Of a DNA stretch of 64,000 nucleotides, positions 8,446 to 18,483 are shown in pieces (the first letter of the stretch is position 1; every line of letters begins with the position of its first letter). The DNA lies in contig JAJDXQ010000043.1 in assembly GCA_022823185.1 (NCBI GenBank), positions 310,001-374,000 on the forward strand, in the 5' to 3' direction. The DNA is from Caldilineaceae bacterium (lineage in GTDB: Bacteria; Chloroflexota; Anaerolineae; Caldilineales; Caldilineaceae). Under the pieces are notes generated by a model, which made no database searches, had not been told where the DNA came from, and saw nothing but the letters and a program-made list of their open reading frames with translations. A program made the position numbers and the translations under genes.

Positions 8446-9621
8446 CTAGGAACGAATCGCTATGCGGGGCAGCCGCGCCATCAGGCGGCTGGCGACCTCG
8501 TAATTGTTCGTCTTCAGGCGGGCGGCTGCGTCTTCGGTCGAGATGGATGCGCCCTGTTGTTCGCCGATCAACACGACTTCGTCGTCGCGAGAAATGGACA
8601 AGCCGGATGCAGCGAGCTCGGTCACGTCGACGAAGAAATGGTCCATGCAGATGCGGCCGATGACAGGCAGTTCGCGGCCGCGGATGAGTACAGTCTTCCA
8701 GGTTCGGGGGCTGCGGGGAAAGCCGTCGGCGTAGCCGGCCGGTACGACGGCGACGGCGCAGGGGGCCGGGGCCCGCCAGGTGTTGCCGTAGGATACGGGC
8801 TCGCCTGTGTCCAGGTTGCGGACCTGGGCGATGCGGGCTTTCCAGGTGAGAACGGGCTGCATGGAGGCGGGGGCTGGCACATGGTCGCTGGGGGAAAGGC
8901 CGTACAGAAGGATGCCGCAGCGAACGGCGTCCAGGTGGGCTTGCGGCAGCTCCAGCACGGCGGCGGAGTTTGCGGCGTGGGCGATGGGCGGGCGGAGGCC
9001 GGCGCGGGCGAGCTTCTGCAGAAGCGTGTTGAAGCGCCGCAGCTGTTCCAGGCTGTACTGCTTGTCCGCTTCATCGGCGGTGCTGAAGTGTGTGTAGATG
9101 CCTTCAAGATGGATGTTGGGGTTGGAGGCGAGCCGCGCGCAGAGGTCAGGGGCGTCGTTGGGATCGATCCCAAGGCGGTGCATGCCGGTGTCCACTTTGA
9201 GGTGCGCTGTCAGGGGCCGGCCGTATTGTGCCGCGCCCTGGGCGAAGGCGAGAGCGGCGCGGGATTCGTAGACGGTGGCGGCGAGGTCGTATTCGAGCAG
9301 CGTTGCAGTCAGTTCGGGCGGTGTGTAGCCGAGCAGGAGGATTGGAGCGCGGACGCCGGCCTGGCGCAGGGAGACGGCTTCGTTGACGGCGGCAACGGCG
9401 AGGCGGTCTGCGCCGGCCTCCAGGGCGGCGGGGGCGATCAGGTCGGCTCCGTGGCCGTAGGCGTTCGCTTTGACGACGGCGTAGAGCAGACGGCTCGGGC
9501 CGATGCGGCGGCGGAGTTCGGAGATATTCGCTGCGAGGGCTGAGAGGTCGATTTCCAGCCAGGTTGGCCGCAACGGTTTTTGCAGTCGATGTTGGGGGGC
9601 GGAGAGGCTGGGGGCTACCAT
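8446..9621 (-). CDS. alr: Alanine racemase
   Basis: PLP enzyme that interconverts L- and D-alanine for peptidoglycan. 391 aa from the ATG at 9621. Seen: WLEIDLSALAANI, the PLP-lysine motif AVVKANAYGHG (K51), MHRLG, and the second catalytic tyrosine in PVSYGNTW. The ATG overlaps the stop of the upstream PHP gene by 7 bases, indicating translational coupling. A GTG at 9648 would add nine residues but has a poorer upstream site. A GGGA stands about 10 bases before the ATG. Confidence 0.93.
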   Translation of the reverse strand: MVAPSLSAPQHRLQKPLRPTWLEIDLSALAANISELRRRIGPSRLLYAVVKANAYGHGADLIAPAALEAGADRLAVAAVNEAVSLRQAGVRAPILLLGYTPPELTATLLEYDLAATVYESRAALAFAQGAAQYGRPLTAHLKVDTGMHRLGIDPNDAPDLCARLASNPNIHLEGIYTHFSTADEADKQYSLEQLRRFNTLLQKLARAGLRPPIAHAANSAAVLELPQAHLDAVRCGILLYGLSPSDHVPAPASMQPVLTWKARIAQVRNLDTGEPVSYGNTWRAPAPCAVAVVPAGYADGFPRSPRTWKTVLIRGRELPVIGRICMDHFFVDVTELAASGLSISRDDEVVLIGEQQGASISTEDAAARLKTNNYEVASRLMARLPRIAIRS

Positions 9622-10547
9622 CCGTTCAAGTCCCGCAGCTGTTGCCACTGTACCAATTCGAGGCCGGCTTCGCCGAGTCGATTTGGCTTTCTATCGCCGT
9701 GGTAGTCGCTTCCGCCGGTTTGGAAGAGGCCAAAGCGGACGGCCAGCTCGGCAAAGCATTCGATCGGTCTGTCGGTCGAGTCCCTTCCTTCGTCGGCGTA
9801 GGGGTAGTGGATTTCGAGGCCGTCGAGGCCGAAATGTGTCAGCCGCGCCAGGGACTCTTCGAGGCTGCGGATGCGACGGTAGATGCCTGGGTGGGCGAGG
9901 ACGGCCTTGCCGCCGGCCTCATGGGTGAGTTCGATGGCGTCGATGACACTGAGGATGAAAGAACGGGGGACGTTGGTGGGATTCTCGGCGTCGGAAGCGA
10001 GGTACTGTTGGAAGACGTCGTTCAAGGAGGAGAATCTGTCGGGATTATACTTGAGCGCGATCTGGGCGATGTGGGGGCGGCCGGGAACGCCGCCAGCGAG
10101 GGCCAACACTTCTTCGACGGGCACGTACACTCCGTAGCTCTGAAGACGTTCGACCTGGCGCGATTTTTGTTCGATGCGGCTTTCTTTGAGGCGGTTCAGC
10201 GTTGCAAGCAGGTTTGGATTGGCCGGGTCGATGCCGTAGCCGATGATGTCGAAATCGCGGAAGTCGTTTTCGCGGTCGCGGGAGGTGCTGAATTCGACGG
10301 CTGGGAGAACATGGATTCCCGCTTTGGCGCCAAATTTGAAGGCGTCGGCAACGCCGAGAACGCTGTCATGGTCGGTCACGGCAAGAACCTGGATGCCTAG
10401 AGCCGCTGCCTTGGCGATCAGTTCCTGCGGCGTGTCGGTGCCGTCAGAGCAGATGCTGTGGACCTGCAGGTCTACTGGATAGGGCCGGCGTAAACTGTCG
10501 CGCTTGGTTTCCATAGCAGTTGCTTCCGATTGCTGCTGTCCAGACAT
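9615..10547 (-). CDS. PHP-domain phosphoesterase (YciV/RNase AM-like)
   Basis: 310-aa metal-dependent phosphoesterase of the PHP superfamily. Seen: VDLQVHSICSDGTDTP near residue 25 and VTDHDSV near 57, both carrying metal ligands, PAVEFSTS, AHPGIYRR, and a late GGSDYHG motif that supplies another His/Asp pair. This arrangement and length match the group that includes 3',5'-nucleotide bisphosphate phosphatase and 5'-end exoribonuclease activities. The exact substrate cannot be read from sequence. It is translationally coupled to alr. Its start lies just downstream of the terminator of the 6S RNA candidate. Confidence 0.8.
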   Translation of the reverse strand: MSGQQQSEATAMETKRDSLRRPYPVDLQVHSICSDGTDTPQELIAKAAALGIQVLAVTDHDSVLGVADAFKFGAKAGIHVLPAVEFSTSRDRENDFRDFDIIGYGIDPANPNLLATLNRLKESRIEQKSRQVERLQSYGVYVPVEEVLALAGGVPGRPHIAQIALKYNPDRFSSLNDVFQQYLASDAENPTNVPRSFILSVIDAIELTHEAGGKAVLAHPGIYRRIRSLEESLARLTHFGLDGLEIHYPYADEGRDSTDRPIECFAELAVRFGLFQTGGSDYHGDRKPNRLGEAGLELVQWQQLRDLNGW

Positions 10548-10582
10548 TTGTCCACGTCTGTTGACGGGAACCGCGGGTCAGG

Positions 10583-10613
10583 AAAAAGAAAAACGTCCGG
10601 GTGGCCCCGGACG
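10583..10613 (-). terminator. Rho-independent terminator of the 6S RNA candidate
   Basis: Read on the minus strand: CGTCCGG (10613-10607), a 6-base loop, CCGGACG (10600-10594), then TTTTTCTTTTT. A perfect 7-bp GC stem. It lies 36 bases before the start of the PHP gene. Confidence 0.85.
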
Positions 10614-10806
10614 CTGTTCCAACCCCGCAAAGTCGTGTGATCCAGTGGGTACGAACCGAGGTTCGCAGGTGGGCGCCGGCTGGTCGCTTCCGTCTTACCC
10701 TACCCTCGTGGGGCGGGCTATCACATCCACAGACCTTTGCCTAACTCCCTTGAGTTTGTTGTTGGTTCGCCCTCAAACTAGTCAATCACGGACACTGCAG
10801 GGTTGC
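10614..10806 (-). ncRNA. ssrS: Probable 6S RNA
   Basis: A non-coding stretch of about 193 bases bounded by its own promoter (10841-10813) and terminator (10613-10583). The 5' end CAACCCTGCA (10805-10796) pairs with the 3' end TGCGGGGTTG (10629-10620) over 10 bp with one G-U pair. A second helix (GTGAT/ATCAC) continues inward. The interior is a long, weakly paired region with a small hairpin on the 3' side (CGAACC/GGTTCG). A closing stem, a large central bubble and about 190 nt is the 6S architecture, the RNA that binds housekeeping RNA polymerase. The position just downstream of aspS is where I recall Bacillus subtilis bsrA (6S-1) lying. Ends are approximate; a leader regulating the PHP gene is the alternative. 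Confidence 0.6.
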
Positions 10807-10812
10807 GAGAAA

Positions 10813-10841
10813 AATATAGCACAACTGCGCATGCCTGACAA
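10813..10841 (-). promoter_or_regulatory. Promoter of the 6S RNA candidate
   Basis: On the minus strand, TTGTCA (10841-10836), exactly 17 bases, TATATT (10818-10813). Predicted transcription start about 10806, matching the base of the closing stem. Between this promoter and the end of aspS at 10979 I see nothing else. Confidence 0.75.
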
Positions 10842-10978
10842 ACGTGGAAATCAGGCAGTTTTGGGCCCGGATCAGGTTCCAGGGAAGCTGGTCAGTTCCA
10901 GACCGGGACCTGCGCAGCAGCGCTTCGGCTTCGGATCGCGGGGGCAGGTCTCTTCTACGGCAGGGCGTGAATTGCGCT

Positions 10979-12850
<1,872 letters not shown>

Positions 12851-12974
12851 GGTCGTGCTCCGTAGTGGTGGGACGTTTTCTTTGCGCTAGGGGCGCAGGC
12901 ACAGCGCTGGCAAGCCCTTTGCCCTCACGGCGTGCCGCCCGGCTTCCGTCCTGGCGCGAATCTCAAGAATTTCC

Positions 12975-13003
12975 ATTATAGTTGGGACGGGGAGCCGATG
13001 CAA
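12975..13003 (-). promoter_or_regulatory. Promoter of aspS
   Basis: On the minus strand, TTGCAT (13003-12998), a 17-base spacer, and a consensus TATAAT (12980-12975). Upstream of it, 13037-13117 is a run of G-tracts discussed in the findings. Confidence 0.7.
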
Positions 13004-13203
13004 TTTTCGGGCCGACCTTACGGCAGTTGCCTTGACGGGGATTGGGACGGGGATGGTTCTTGTCTGGACGGTGATTTGGGGGGATTTCGGGGATTTGGGG
13101 GATGTTTGGTGGCGGGGCGCGGATGCGCCGCGGGCGAGCGCACGATGGATCGACGGGGAGGCGGCTCGCGGTTCGGTGGCAGTTGATGGAGTCGGACTTT
13201 GAT

Positions 13204-13232
13204 TTGACGGCGAGTCGGTTGGCCTGTATGGT
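13204..13232 (+). promoter_or_regulatory. Promoter of the first propeller gene
   Basis: TTGACG (13204-13209), 17 bases, TATGGT (13227-13232), about 69 bases before the ATG at 13301. Confidence 0.55.
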
Positions 13233-13300
13233 ACGGGATCCGAAGGACCAGTGTAGAGTCAGGTAGATTCGAGTCCTATCCGAAAGAGAGGAGCAAAGCC

Positions 13301-13981
13301 ATGCCGGTAAAGATTGCGCAGGTAGAGAAACGGTTTTCCAGTCCGGGGCCGCATCCCAACGGGCTGCAGGCAAGCGCCGAAGGATTGTGGTGCATAGACC
13401 AGGGCAACAACCGGCTCTACCGGCAGGACTACGAGACGGGAGAGGTGTTGTTCGACGTCCAGACCGATACGGATCGGTCGAGCGGAATCACGGTGGGTGG
13501 GGGGTATGTGTGGATCGCGTCGACCTATGACAGGAAGATTGCGAAGCTGGACGCGGAGACAGGCCGGACGGTGGCCAAGTACAGCACCCCCGGCGCCGGA
13601 GTGGTGGCGTGGCGGGAAGGCGCGGCGGATGCACAGGAGACAGGCGCGCACGGGCTGGAGTGGCGGGAAGGGAGGCTGTATGTAGCCAGTCCGCCGTCGC
13701 AGATGGTGCATGTGATGGATCCGGAGGGGTGGCAGGAGACGGGTCGTTTTCGGGCGCCGGGTCTGCGCGTGCATGGAATCGCCTGGTCGGAGGATGGAAA
13801 GCTCTGGGCTGCGGATACATCGGCGGGCACAGTGTGCCTGCTGGACCCGGGAAGCGGACGCATCTTTGACGTAATCCGAGTCGAGGCGCCGGACGAAGTG
13901 CATGGGATGACGATACATGAAGGCGTCCTGTGGTTTTGCAATGCGGAGACCTGCGAGATTGGCAGGTTGCTTGTAGATTGA
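13301..13981 (+). CDS. Small cytoplasmic beta-propeller protein, copy 1
   Basis: 226 aa without signal peptide or membrane segment. Built of repeated blades of the type GLW-[CV]-[IA]-D-x-G-N-x-R-L, for example ADTSAGTVCLLDPGSGRI, as in the NHL, SMP-30 and Vgb (streptogramin lyase) propellers. At this length only about five blades fit, so it is shorter than typical family members. A distant paralogue lies at 58387-59094 within a sugar-acid operon, which suggests a role in sugar-acid metabolism, for example lactone opening, but no catalytic residues could be assigned. AGAGGAG precedes the ATG. It has its own promoter and probably its own terminator. Confidence 0.7.
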   Translation: MPVKIAQVEKRFSSPGPHPNGLQASAEGLWCIDQGNNRLYRQDYETGEVLFDVQTDTDRSSGITVGGGYVWIASTYDRKIAKLDAETGRTVAKYSTPGAGVVAWREGAADAQETGAHGLEWREGRLYVASPPSQMVHVMDPEGWQETGRFRAPGLRVHGIAWSEDGKLWAADTSAGTVCLLDPGSGRIFDVIRVEAPDEVHGMTIHEGVLWFCNAETCEIGRLLVD

Positions 13982-14042
13982 GCCCGAACATTTTTGGGGG
14001 AAGGAGGATGGAGGGCATCAAGATATTCTCAACGTTGACTTC

Positions 14043-14063
14043 GCATTAACCGGACGTTAATGC
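14043..14063. promoter_or_regulatory. Operator-like palindrome upstream of the sugar ABC operon
   Basis: GCATTAAC (14043-14050), 5-base spacer, GTTAATGC (14056-14063): a perfect 8-bp inverted repeat with an AT-rich core in a GC-rich neighbourhood. It lies 110 bases before the ABC promoter and just after the propeller stop. The form suits a LacI-type or similar repressor, but no regulator gene is in the window. Confidence 0.4.
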
Positions 14064-14087
14064 AGATCGACGAGAATAGAGACAGGC

Positions 14088-14125
14088 AACAGCAGGCCGG
14101 CGGCGGTTGGCCGCGGGCTGTTTTC
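14088..14125 (+). terminator. Possible terminator after the propeller gene
   Basis: AACAGC (14088-14093) pairs with GCTGTT (14117-14122), with an inner GGCC/GGCC pair, followed by a short T-rich tail (TTTTCATTT). The stem has mismatches, so this is less certain than the other terminators. Confidence 0.45.
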
Positions 14126-14173
14126 ATTTCGCTGGGGGTATTCAGGCAAAGCGGTCAACCCACGGCGCATTCG

Positions 14174-14202
14174 TTGACGCTAGGCTTCGCTTGCACTATA
14201 CT
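14174..14202 (+). promoter_or_regulatory. Promoter of the first sugar ABC operon
   Basis: TTGACG (14174-14179), 17 bases, TATACT (14197-14202). The -10 box touches the ATG at 14203. If this promoter is used, transcription begins near 14209 and translation must begin further in, most likely at the GTG at 14230. Confidence 0.6.
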
Positions 14203-15981
14203 ATGGGCGGTAAATCCGACGTTGGCGCAGTGGCTCTGAAGATCTGGGAAAGCGGCCTCCACGTGGATAGTACAGCTACTCGACCTGCGGCATTTGGCAG
14301 TGAACTCGGACAGCAGGCGCGAGCCGCCCCGAGTTGGTATCGCGGGCGGCAGGGCAGGCGTCTGCGCGAGATGCTGCTGGCCTATTCGTTTCTGGCCCCC
14401 GCCTTCATCATCATTGGTCTTTTTGGCCTGTTTCCCCTCGCTTTTGCCGCCTATGAGAGCACGTTGCGCGGTCTGAACAAGATCGTTGGCTCGTATGACG
14501 GGCTGGGCAATTACGTCAAAGCGATAGACAACCTCATCTACATCCTCACCTTCTGGATAGCTGCCGCCCTGATCTACTATGCGGCACGCACGATCGCGCA
14601 GGCCATTCGTGAGCACCGGGAGGAGCAGACGGACGCGCTGCGCTGGGTATTGCCCGGGTTTCTGACGGCAATCGGGGCAGCCCTATTCGCACGTTTCGTG
14701 TTTATTCTGTTGCCGGAGATGCTGTTGATTCCGTCAAAGCTGCGGGGGCAAGCGAACACGCAGGAGGCGTTCCGAAGTCTGGTCGTGGAGACCTGGTGGC
14801 TGCCCAAGGTGCAGGTTGCGCTTTGGGTTGCGGTCGTCCTGCTGGCTGCGGGGGCGGCCTGGGGGTTGCACGTTAATCGCAGGACGGCACGAGACAGTCG
14901 CGAACCAGTTTATTTCATGCCATTTTTCAGCGCCGGCATCGGTTTGACAGGCGGCGCAGCCCTGCTCTGGTTGACATGGCAGGAGATCAACGCGGCCTAT
15001 GCGGAGGCATTGGAAGAGGGCGTGGGGTTGGAAATCTGGTCTCAGATCGTGACGATCAGCGCCGGATTTCTGCTGCTGCTGGTGGCATGGGGCTTGTGGG
15101 AGAGCGCGGGACAGCGATCCTCCAACACGGGCATGGCATTGCGGCTGGTGGGGGCGGTGGCGTTGATGGCCGGCGCGTGGGTGTTGATTGCGGAGTTGCC
15201 GCGGGTCGTCAACGCGGGCGACGAGGACTGGTGGAATGGATTGATGGCGACTGTCTTCTACGTGATGGGGACGGTGCCGATTCAGTTGGGGCTTGCCTTG
15301 ATACTGGCGGCCCTGCTCTTTCAGAAGATTCGCGGGCAGACGCTATTCCGCGTGCTCTACTTTCTGCCCTATGTGGCGCCCTTTGTGGGGACGGCGGCGG
15401 TATTCCGTATCATATTTTCAAACAGGCCGACGGCGCCGCTGAACGGTCTGCTGGATCTGTTCGGGGCGGAGCCACTGCTCTGGTTGAGCGAGCCGGCCGG
15501 GATCATCGAGATGATCACCGGGGGGAGGTTCGACCTGGGGCCGATCCTTTCCGGCCCAAGCCTGGCGCTTGTCGCGATTATGCTTTACGGCATTTGGACG
15601 TATGTCGGCTTCGACACTGTGATTTTCCTGGCTGGGCTGGGCGCGATACCCAACGAGCTGTATGAAGTCGCTGATATCGATGGGGCAGGGGGTTGGGCAC
15701 AGTTTCGTCATGTGACGTTGCCGCTGCTGTCGCCGACGATCTACTTTCTGTCGTTGTACGCTGTGATCGGGACATTCAAGGCTTTCAACCATATATTCGT
15801 GTTGCGGGAGGCGGCGGCGTTGGGCACGACGGATACGGCAAGCATCGTCATATTTCAGGCGTTCAAGCGGGACACGAGATATGGATACGCGTCCGCGCTG
15901 GCGATTCTGCTCTTGATCATCATCATGGTGATCACGCTGGTCAACAACCGGATAGCCAGCAGGAGAGTCTTTTATGGCTAG
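14203..15981 (+). CDS. CUT1-type sugar ABC transporter permease with a large internal insertion (MalF-like)
   Basis: Inner-membrane permease. The canonical parts are all present: first membrane helix (YSFLAPAFIIIGLFGLFPL), then YDGLGNYVKA; later ATVFYVMGTVPIQ and the EAA loop (ELYEVADIDGAG) that contacts the ATPase. Between the two halves about 240 residues are inserted, with about six hydrophobic segments, giving about 12 membrane helices and 592 aa, where the family usually has six and about 300. The insert lies where normal members go straight from the GLxNY motif to the second helix. Start uncertain: ATG 14203 is given, but the promoter suggests GTG 14230. The gene overlaps the next permease by 8 bases. 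Confidence 0.88.
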   Translation: MGGKSDVGAVALKIWESGLHVDSTATRPAAFGSELGQQARAAPSWYRGRQGRRLREMLLAYSFLAPAFIIIGLFGLFPLAFAAYESTLRGLNKIVGSYDGLGNYVKAIDNLIYILTFWIAAALIYYAARTIAQAIREHREEQTDALRWVLPGFLTAIGAALFARFVFILLPEMLLIPSKLRGQANTQEAFRSLVVETWWLPKVQVALWVAVVLLAAGAAWGLHVNRRTARDSREPVYFMPFFSAGIGLTGGAALLWLTWQEINAAYAEALEEGVGLEIWSQIVTISAGFLLLLVAWGLWESAGQRSSNTGMALRLVGAVALMAGAWVLIAELPRVVNAGDEDWWNGLMATVFYVMGTVPIQLGLALILAALLFQKIRGQTLFRVLYFLPYVAPFVGTAAVFRIIFSNRPTAPLNGLLDLFGAEPLLWLSEPAGIIEMITGGRFDLGPILSGPSLALVAIMLYGIWTYVGFDTVIFLAGLGAIPNELYEVADIDGAGGWAQFRHVTLPLLSPTIYFLSLYAVIGTFKAFNHIFVLREAAALGTTDTASIVIFQAFKRDTRYGYASALAILLLIIIMVITLVNNRIASRRVFYG

Positions 15982-16867
15982 TGATGCCGTGGCCGGAAGG
16001 GCGGTCGGCGCTCGGCTGGTCGATCCGGCAACGCGCCGCGCCGCGTTCAACAAGCTGCTCATTTACGCTGTTCTGGTTTTTGGGGCGGTGGTTTCGGTTC
16101 TGCCCTTTCTTTACACGGTCAGTGTTTCATTAATGAACCTGACGGAGGCGACGGGCGGCCGGGCGTTGCCGACGACGCCGCAGTGGAGCAATTATGTCGA
16201 GGCCTGGCACGACGCTCAGTTTTCGCTCTATTTCATGAACAGCGTTAAGATCACACTGATTTCGGTCGGCGGGGCGCTTGTGTTTTGTGCGCTGGCCGCC
16301 TACGCTTTTGCGCAGATGGAGTTCCCAGGCAAGAGTTTTCTGTTCACGTTGCTGCTTTCGACGTTGATGCTGCCGGAGGCAATCACCTGGGTGCCGAACT
16401 TTATTACGGTTTCCTGGTTGGGGCGGATCAGCCCCGTCCCGTGGTTGAACAACTGGCCGTCGTTGACGATTCCCTTCATGGCGAGCGCGTTCGGGATTTT
16501 CCTGCTGCGCCAGTTTTTTCAGCAGATCCCGCGCGAGTTGTGGGATTCGGCGCAGATCGACGGGTCAGGCCATTTGCGCTATTTGCTTCGAGTGGTACTG
16601 CCGCTTTCGAGCGCGGCGGTGATGACCTTGGTCCTCTTCGGTTTTGTCGGCGCCTGGAACGCGTTGGCGTGGCCGATACTGGTAACGACGACACCGGACT
16701 GGCGTCCGATTTCGTACGGATTGCTGTCGTTTTTGGACGAGGCCGGCGCGCTGCTGCATTTGCAGATGGCGGGCGCGATTATCACCATGCTTCCGATCGT
16801 TGTTCTCTATTTCTTTACGCAGCGCCACTTCATTGAGGGAATCGCCACGACTGGCTTGAAAGGGTAG
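15974..16867 (+). CDS. CUT1-type sugar ABC transporter permease (MalG-like)
   Basis: 297 aa, normal length, with six hydrophobic segments. Seen: LPFLYTVSVSLM near the first helix, AYAFAQMEFPGK, and the EAA loop ELWDSAQIDGSGHLRYLLRVVLPLS that docks on the ATPase subunit. The C-terminal HFIEGIATTGLKG is the standard MalG-family ending. It starts inside the end of the preceding permease gene with AGGAGAG as ribosome site, so the pair is co-translated. The substrate is set by the binding protein that follows and is probably a mono- or oligosaccharide or a glycerol-phosphate-like compound. Confidence 0.93.
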   Translation: MASDAVAGRAVGARLVDPATRRAAFNKLLIYAVLVFGAVVSVLPFLYTVSVSLMNLTEATGGRALPTTPQWSNYVEAWHDAQFSLYFMNSVKITLISVGGALVFCALAAYAFAQMEFPGKSFLFTLLLSTLMLPEAITWVPNFITVSWLGRISPVPWLNNWPSLTIPFMASAFGIFLLRQFFQQIPRELWDSAQIDGSGHLRYLLRVVLPLSSAAVMTLVLFGFVGAWNALAWPILVTTTPDWRPISYGLLSFLDEAGALLHLQMAGAIITMLPIVVLYFFTQRHFIEGIATTGLKG

Positions 16868-16980
16868 TGTAGACGGTTCAGACGGAGTGTAGGAAAACTC
16901 GCGTCCAAGATGATTGGGCAGCGACTTTCTAAATCGTGATTAACGTTTCAGGATTCAATCCAAACAGGAGACCAAGCCCA

Positions 16981-18396
16981 ATGAATACCAAACGCATGTG
17001 GATGTTGGCAACGCTTCTGGTCGCCGCCCTTGTTCTCGCCGCATGCCCGGCGCCGGCGGCTCAGGCGCCGGCGGCGATGGAGGAGGAAGCGGCTGCGGAA
17101 GAGGCGATGGATACGGGGCCTTGCGCGCCGGCGACCGAGGGCCCGCTGGCGGGCATTGACCCCCGCGGTCAGACGATCGTCTGGTGGCACCAGCACAGCG
17201 GTTCCCGCGAGGAGAAGCTGGCGGTCATTGTTGAGGATTTCAACGCCAACAATGAGTGCGGCATCGTCCTTGACGCCCAGAACCAGGGCGGTTACAACGA
17301 CATTCGGGACAAGGTGAACGCCAGCACGGCATCGGGTGAGCAGCCTGCCAGTCTGCTGGTTGGCTACCAGAATGATCAGGCGTTCTACCAGTTGAACGGC
17401 GTCCTGGCGGACTTCGACACGTTCATTGACGATCCGACGTGGGGATTGTCTGCTGACGAGAAGGCTGACTACTTCGCCAGTTTCGTCGAGCAGGGCGTCC
17501 ATCCGGTCTTTGACGGCCAGCGTCTTGGCTTCCCGCCCAACCGGTCGATGGAGGTGCTCTACTACAATCTGACATGGCTGGAGGAGTTGGGATTCGACGG
17601 GCCGCCGACGACACCGGAGGAGTTTGAGGCGATGTCGTGCGCTGCCGCGGAGGCAAACGGCGACGGCACGGGCGGCTACATTTTGCGAGATGACGCTTCC
17701 GCGACGGCATCGTGGACATTCGCTCGTGGCGGTAACGTGTTGAACGAAGACAACACGGGCTATGTCTACAACAGTCAGGCCACAATCGACAGCTTGACGA
17801 TGCTGAAGCGCATGCTGGACAACGGCTGCGCCTATTTCTTCACCGAAGGGTACCCGAATCCTGAATTCGCGGCGCGGCGTGCGGTCTTTACGACAGGGTC
17901 CAGTTCTGGTCTGCCGTTCTACGCCAATGATATGGTGACGATTGCAGAGGAGCAGGGACGCGACATGGATGTATGGGGCGTTACGGCGATTCCGCACACG
18001 ACGGAGAATCCGGTGCAGAATATCTACGGCGCGGATGTGATGATCACAGCGGGGGCGCCGGAACAGGAGTTGGCGGCCTGGTTGTTCATCAAGTGGTTCA
18101 CGTCGCCGGAGGTGCAGGCGCGGTGGGTGGAGGCCAGCAATTACTTCCCGACGCGTGCGGCAACGGAAGCCCACCTGAGCGGATACGTAGACGAGAACCC
18201 TCAGTACGGCGAGGCGCTGGCGCTGTTGGGTTACGGCGCGTATGAGCCGCAGTTGATCTCCTACCAGGCTGTCCGGGACGCGGCAGAGACGGCCTTCAAC
18301 GAAATCATGCAGGGCGCGGACATTCAGGCGACGCTTGACGCCTTGACGGAGACCGCGAATGAGTTGCAGGAAGAGTTGATGGGTGAGGTAGAGTAG
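16981..18396 (+). CDS. Sugar ABC transporter substrate-binding lipoprotein
   Basis: Extracytoplasmic solute-binding protein of family 1 (MalE/UgpB group), 471 aa. Seen: a signal peptide ending in the lipobox LVLAAC, then a linker rich in Ala, Pro and Glu, as in Chloroflexota lipoproteins, then IVWWHQHSG and the two-lobed body with YYNLTWLEELGF. The ATG at 16981 begins the signal peptide; the longer frame from 16936 adds polar residues ahead of it and is rejected. Gene order permease, permease, binding protein is reversed from usual. A strong terminator follows at 18451. No ATPase gene is in this operon. Confidence 0.92.
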   Translation: MNTKRMWMLATLLVAALVLAACPAPAAQAPAAMEEEAAAEEAMDTGPCAPATEGPLAGIDPRGQTIVWWHQHSGSREEKLAVIVEDFNANNECGIVLDAQNQGGYNDIRDKVNASTASGEQPASLLVGYQNDQAFYQLNGVLADFDTFIDDPTWGLSADEKADYFASFVEQGVHPVFDGQRLGFPPNRSMEVLYYNLTWLEELGFDGPPTTPEEFEAMSCAAAEANGDGTGGYILRDDASATASWTFARGGNVLNEDNTGYVYNSQATIDSLTMLKRMLDNGCAYFFTEGYPNPEFAARRAVFTTGSSSGLPFYANDMVTIAEEQGRDMDVWGVTAIPHTTENPVQNIYGADVMITAGAPEQELAAWLFIKWFTSPEVQARWVEASNYFPTRAATEAHLSGYVDENPQYGEALALLGYGAYEPQLISYQAVRDAAETAFNEIMQGADIQATLDALTETANELQEELMGEVE

Positions 18397-18450
18397 AAGT
18401 TCGTGTCGGATGCGCCGTCATCCGATTGACGAAACAGCTGCAGTTCAGGG

Positions 18451-18483
18451 AGTGGAGGGGAAACCCCTCCACTCTTCTTGTTT
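18451..18483 (+). terminator. Terminator of the first ABC operon
   Basis: AGTGGAGGGG (18451-18460), AAA loop, CCCCTCCACT (18464-18473): a perfect 10-bp stem followed by CTTCTTGTTT. It overlaps the end of the converging deacetylase gene. Confidence 0.85.

Noticed and set aside
10548..10806. Riboswitch or leader controlling the PHP gene
   Set aside because: I found no match to conserved cores I know (TPP, cobalamin, SAM, T-box); the promoter, closing stem and terminator form a self-contained unit better explained by 6S RNA.
10614..10806. Signal-recognition-particle RNA
   Set aside because: A GGAA sequence is present, but the conserved flanking bases of SRP helix 8 do not match.
12851..12980. 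T-box leader for aspS
   Set aside because: The leader from the promoter is about 118 bases, without the T-box sequence and without an antiterminator/terminator pair.
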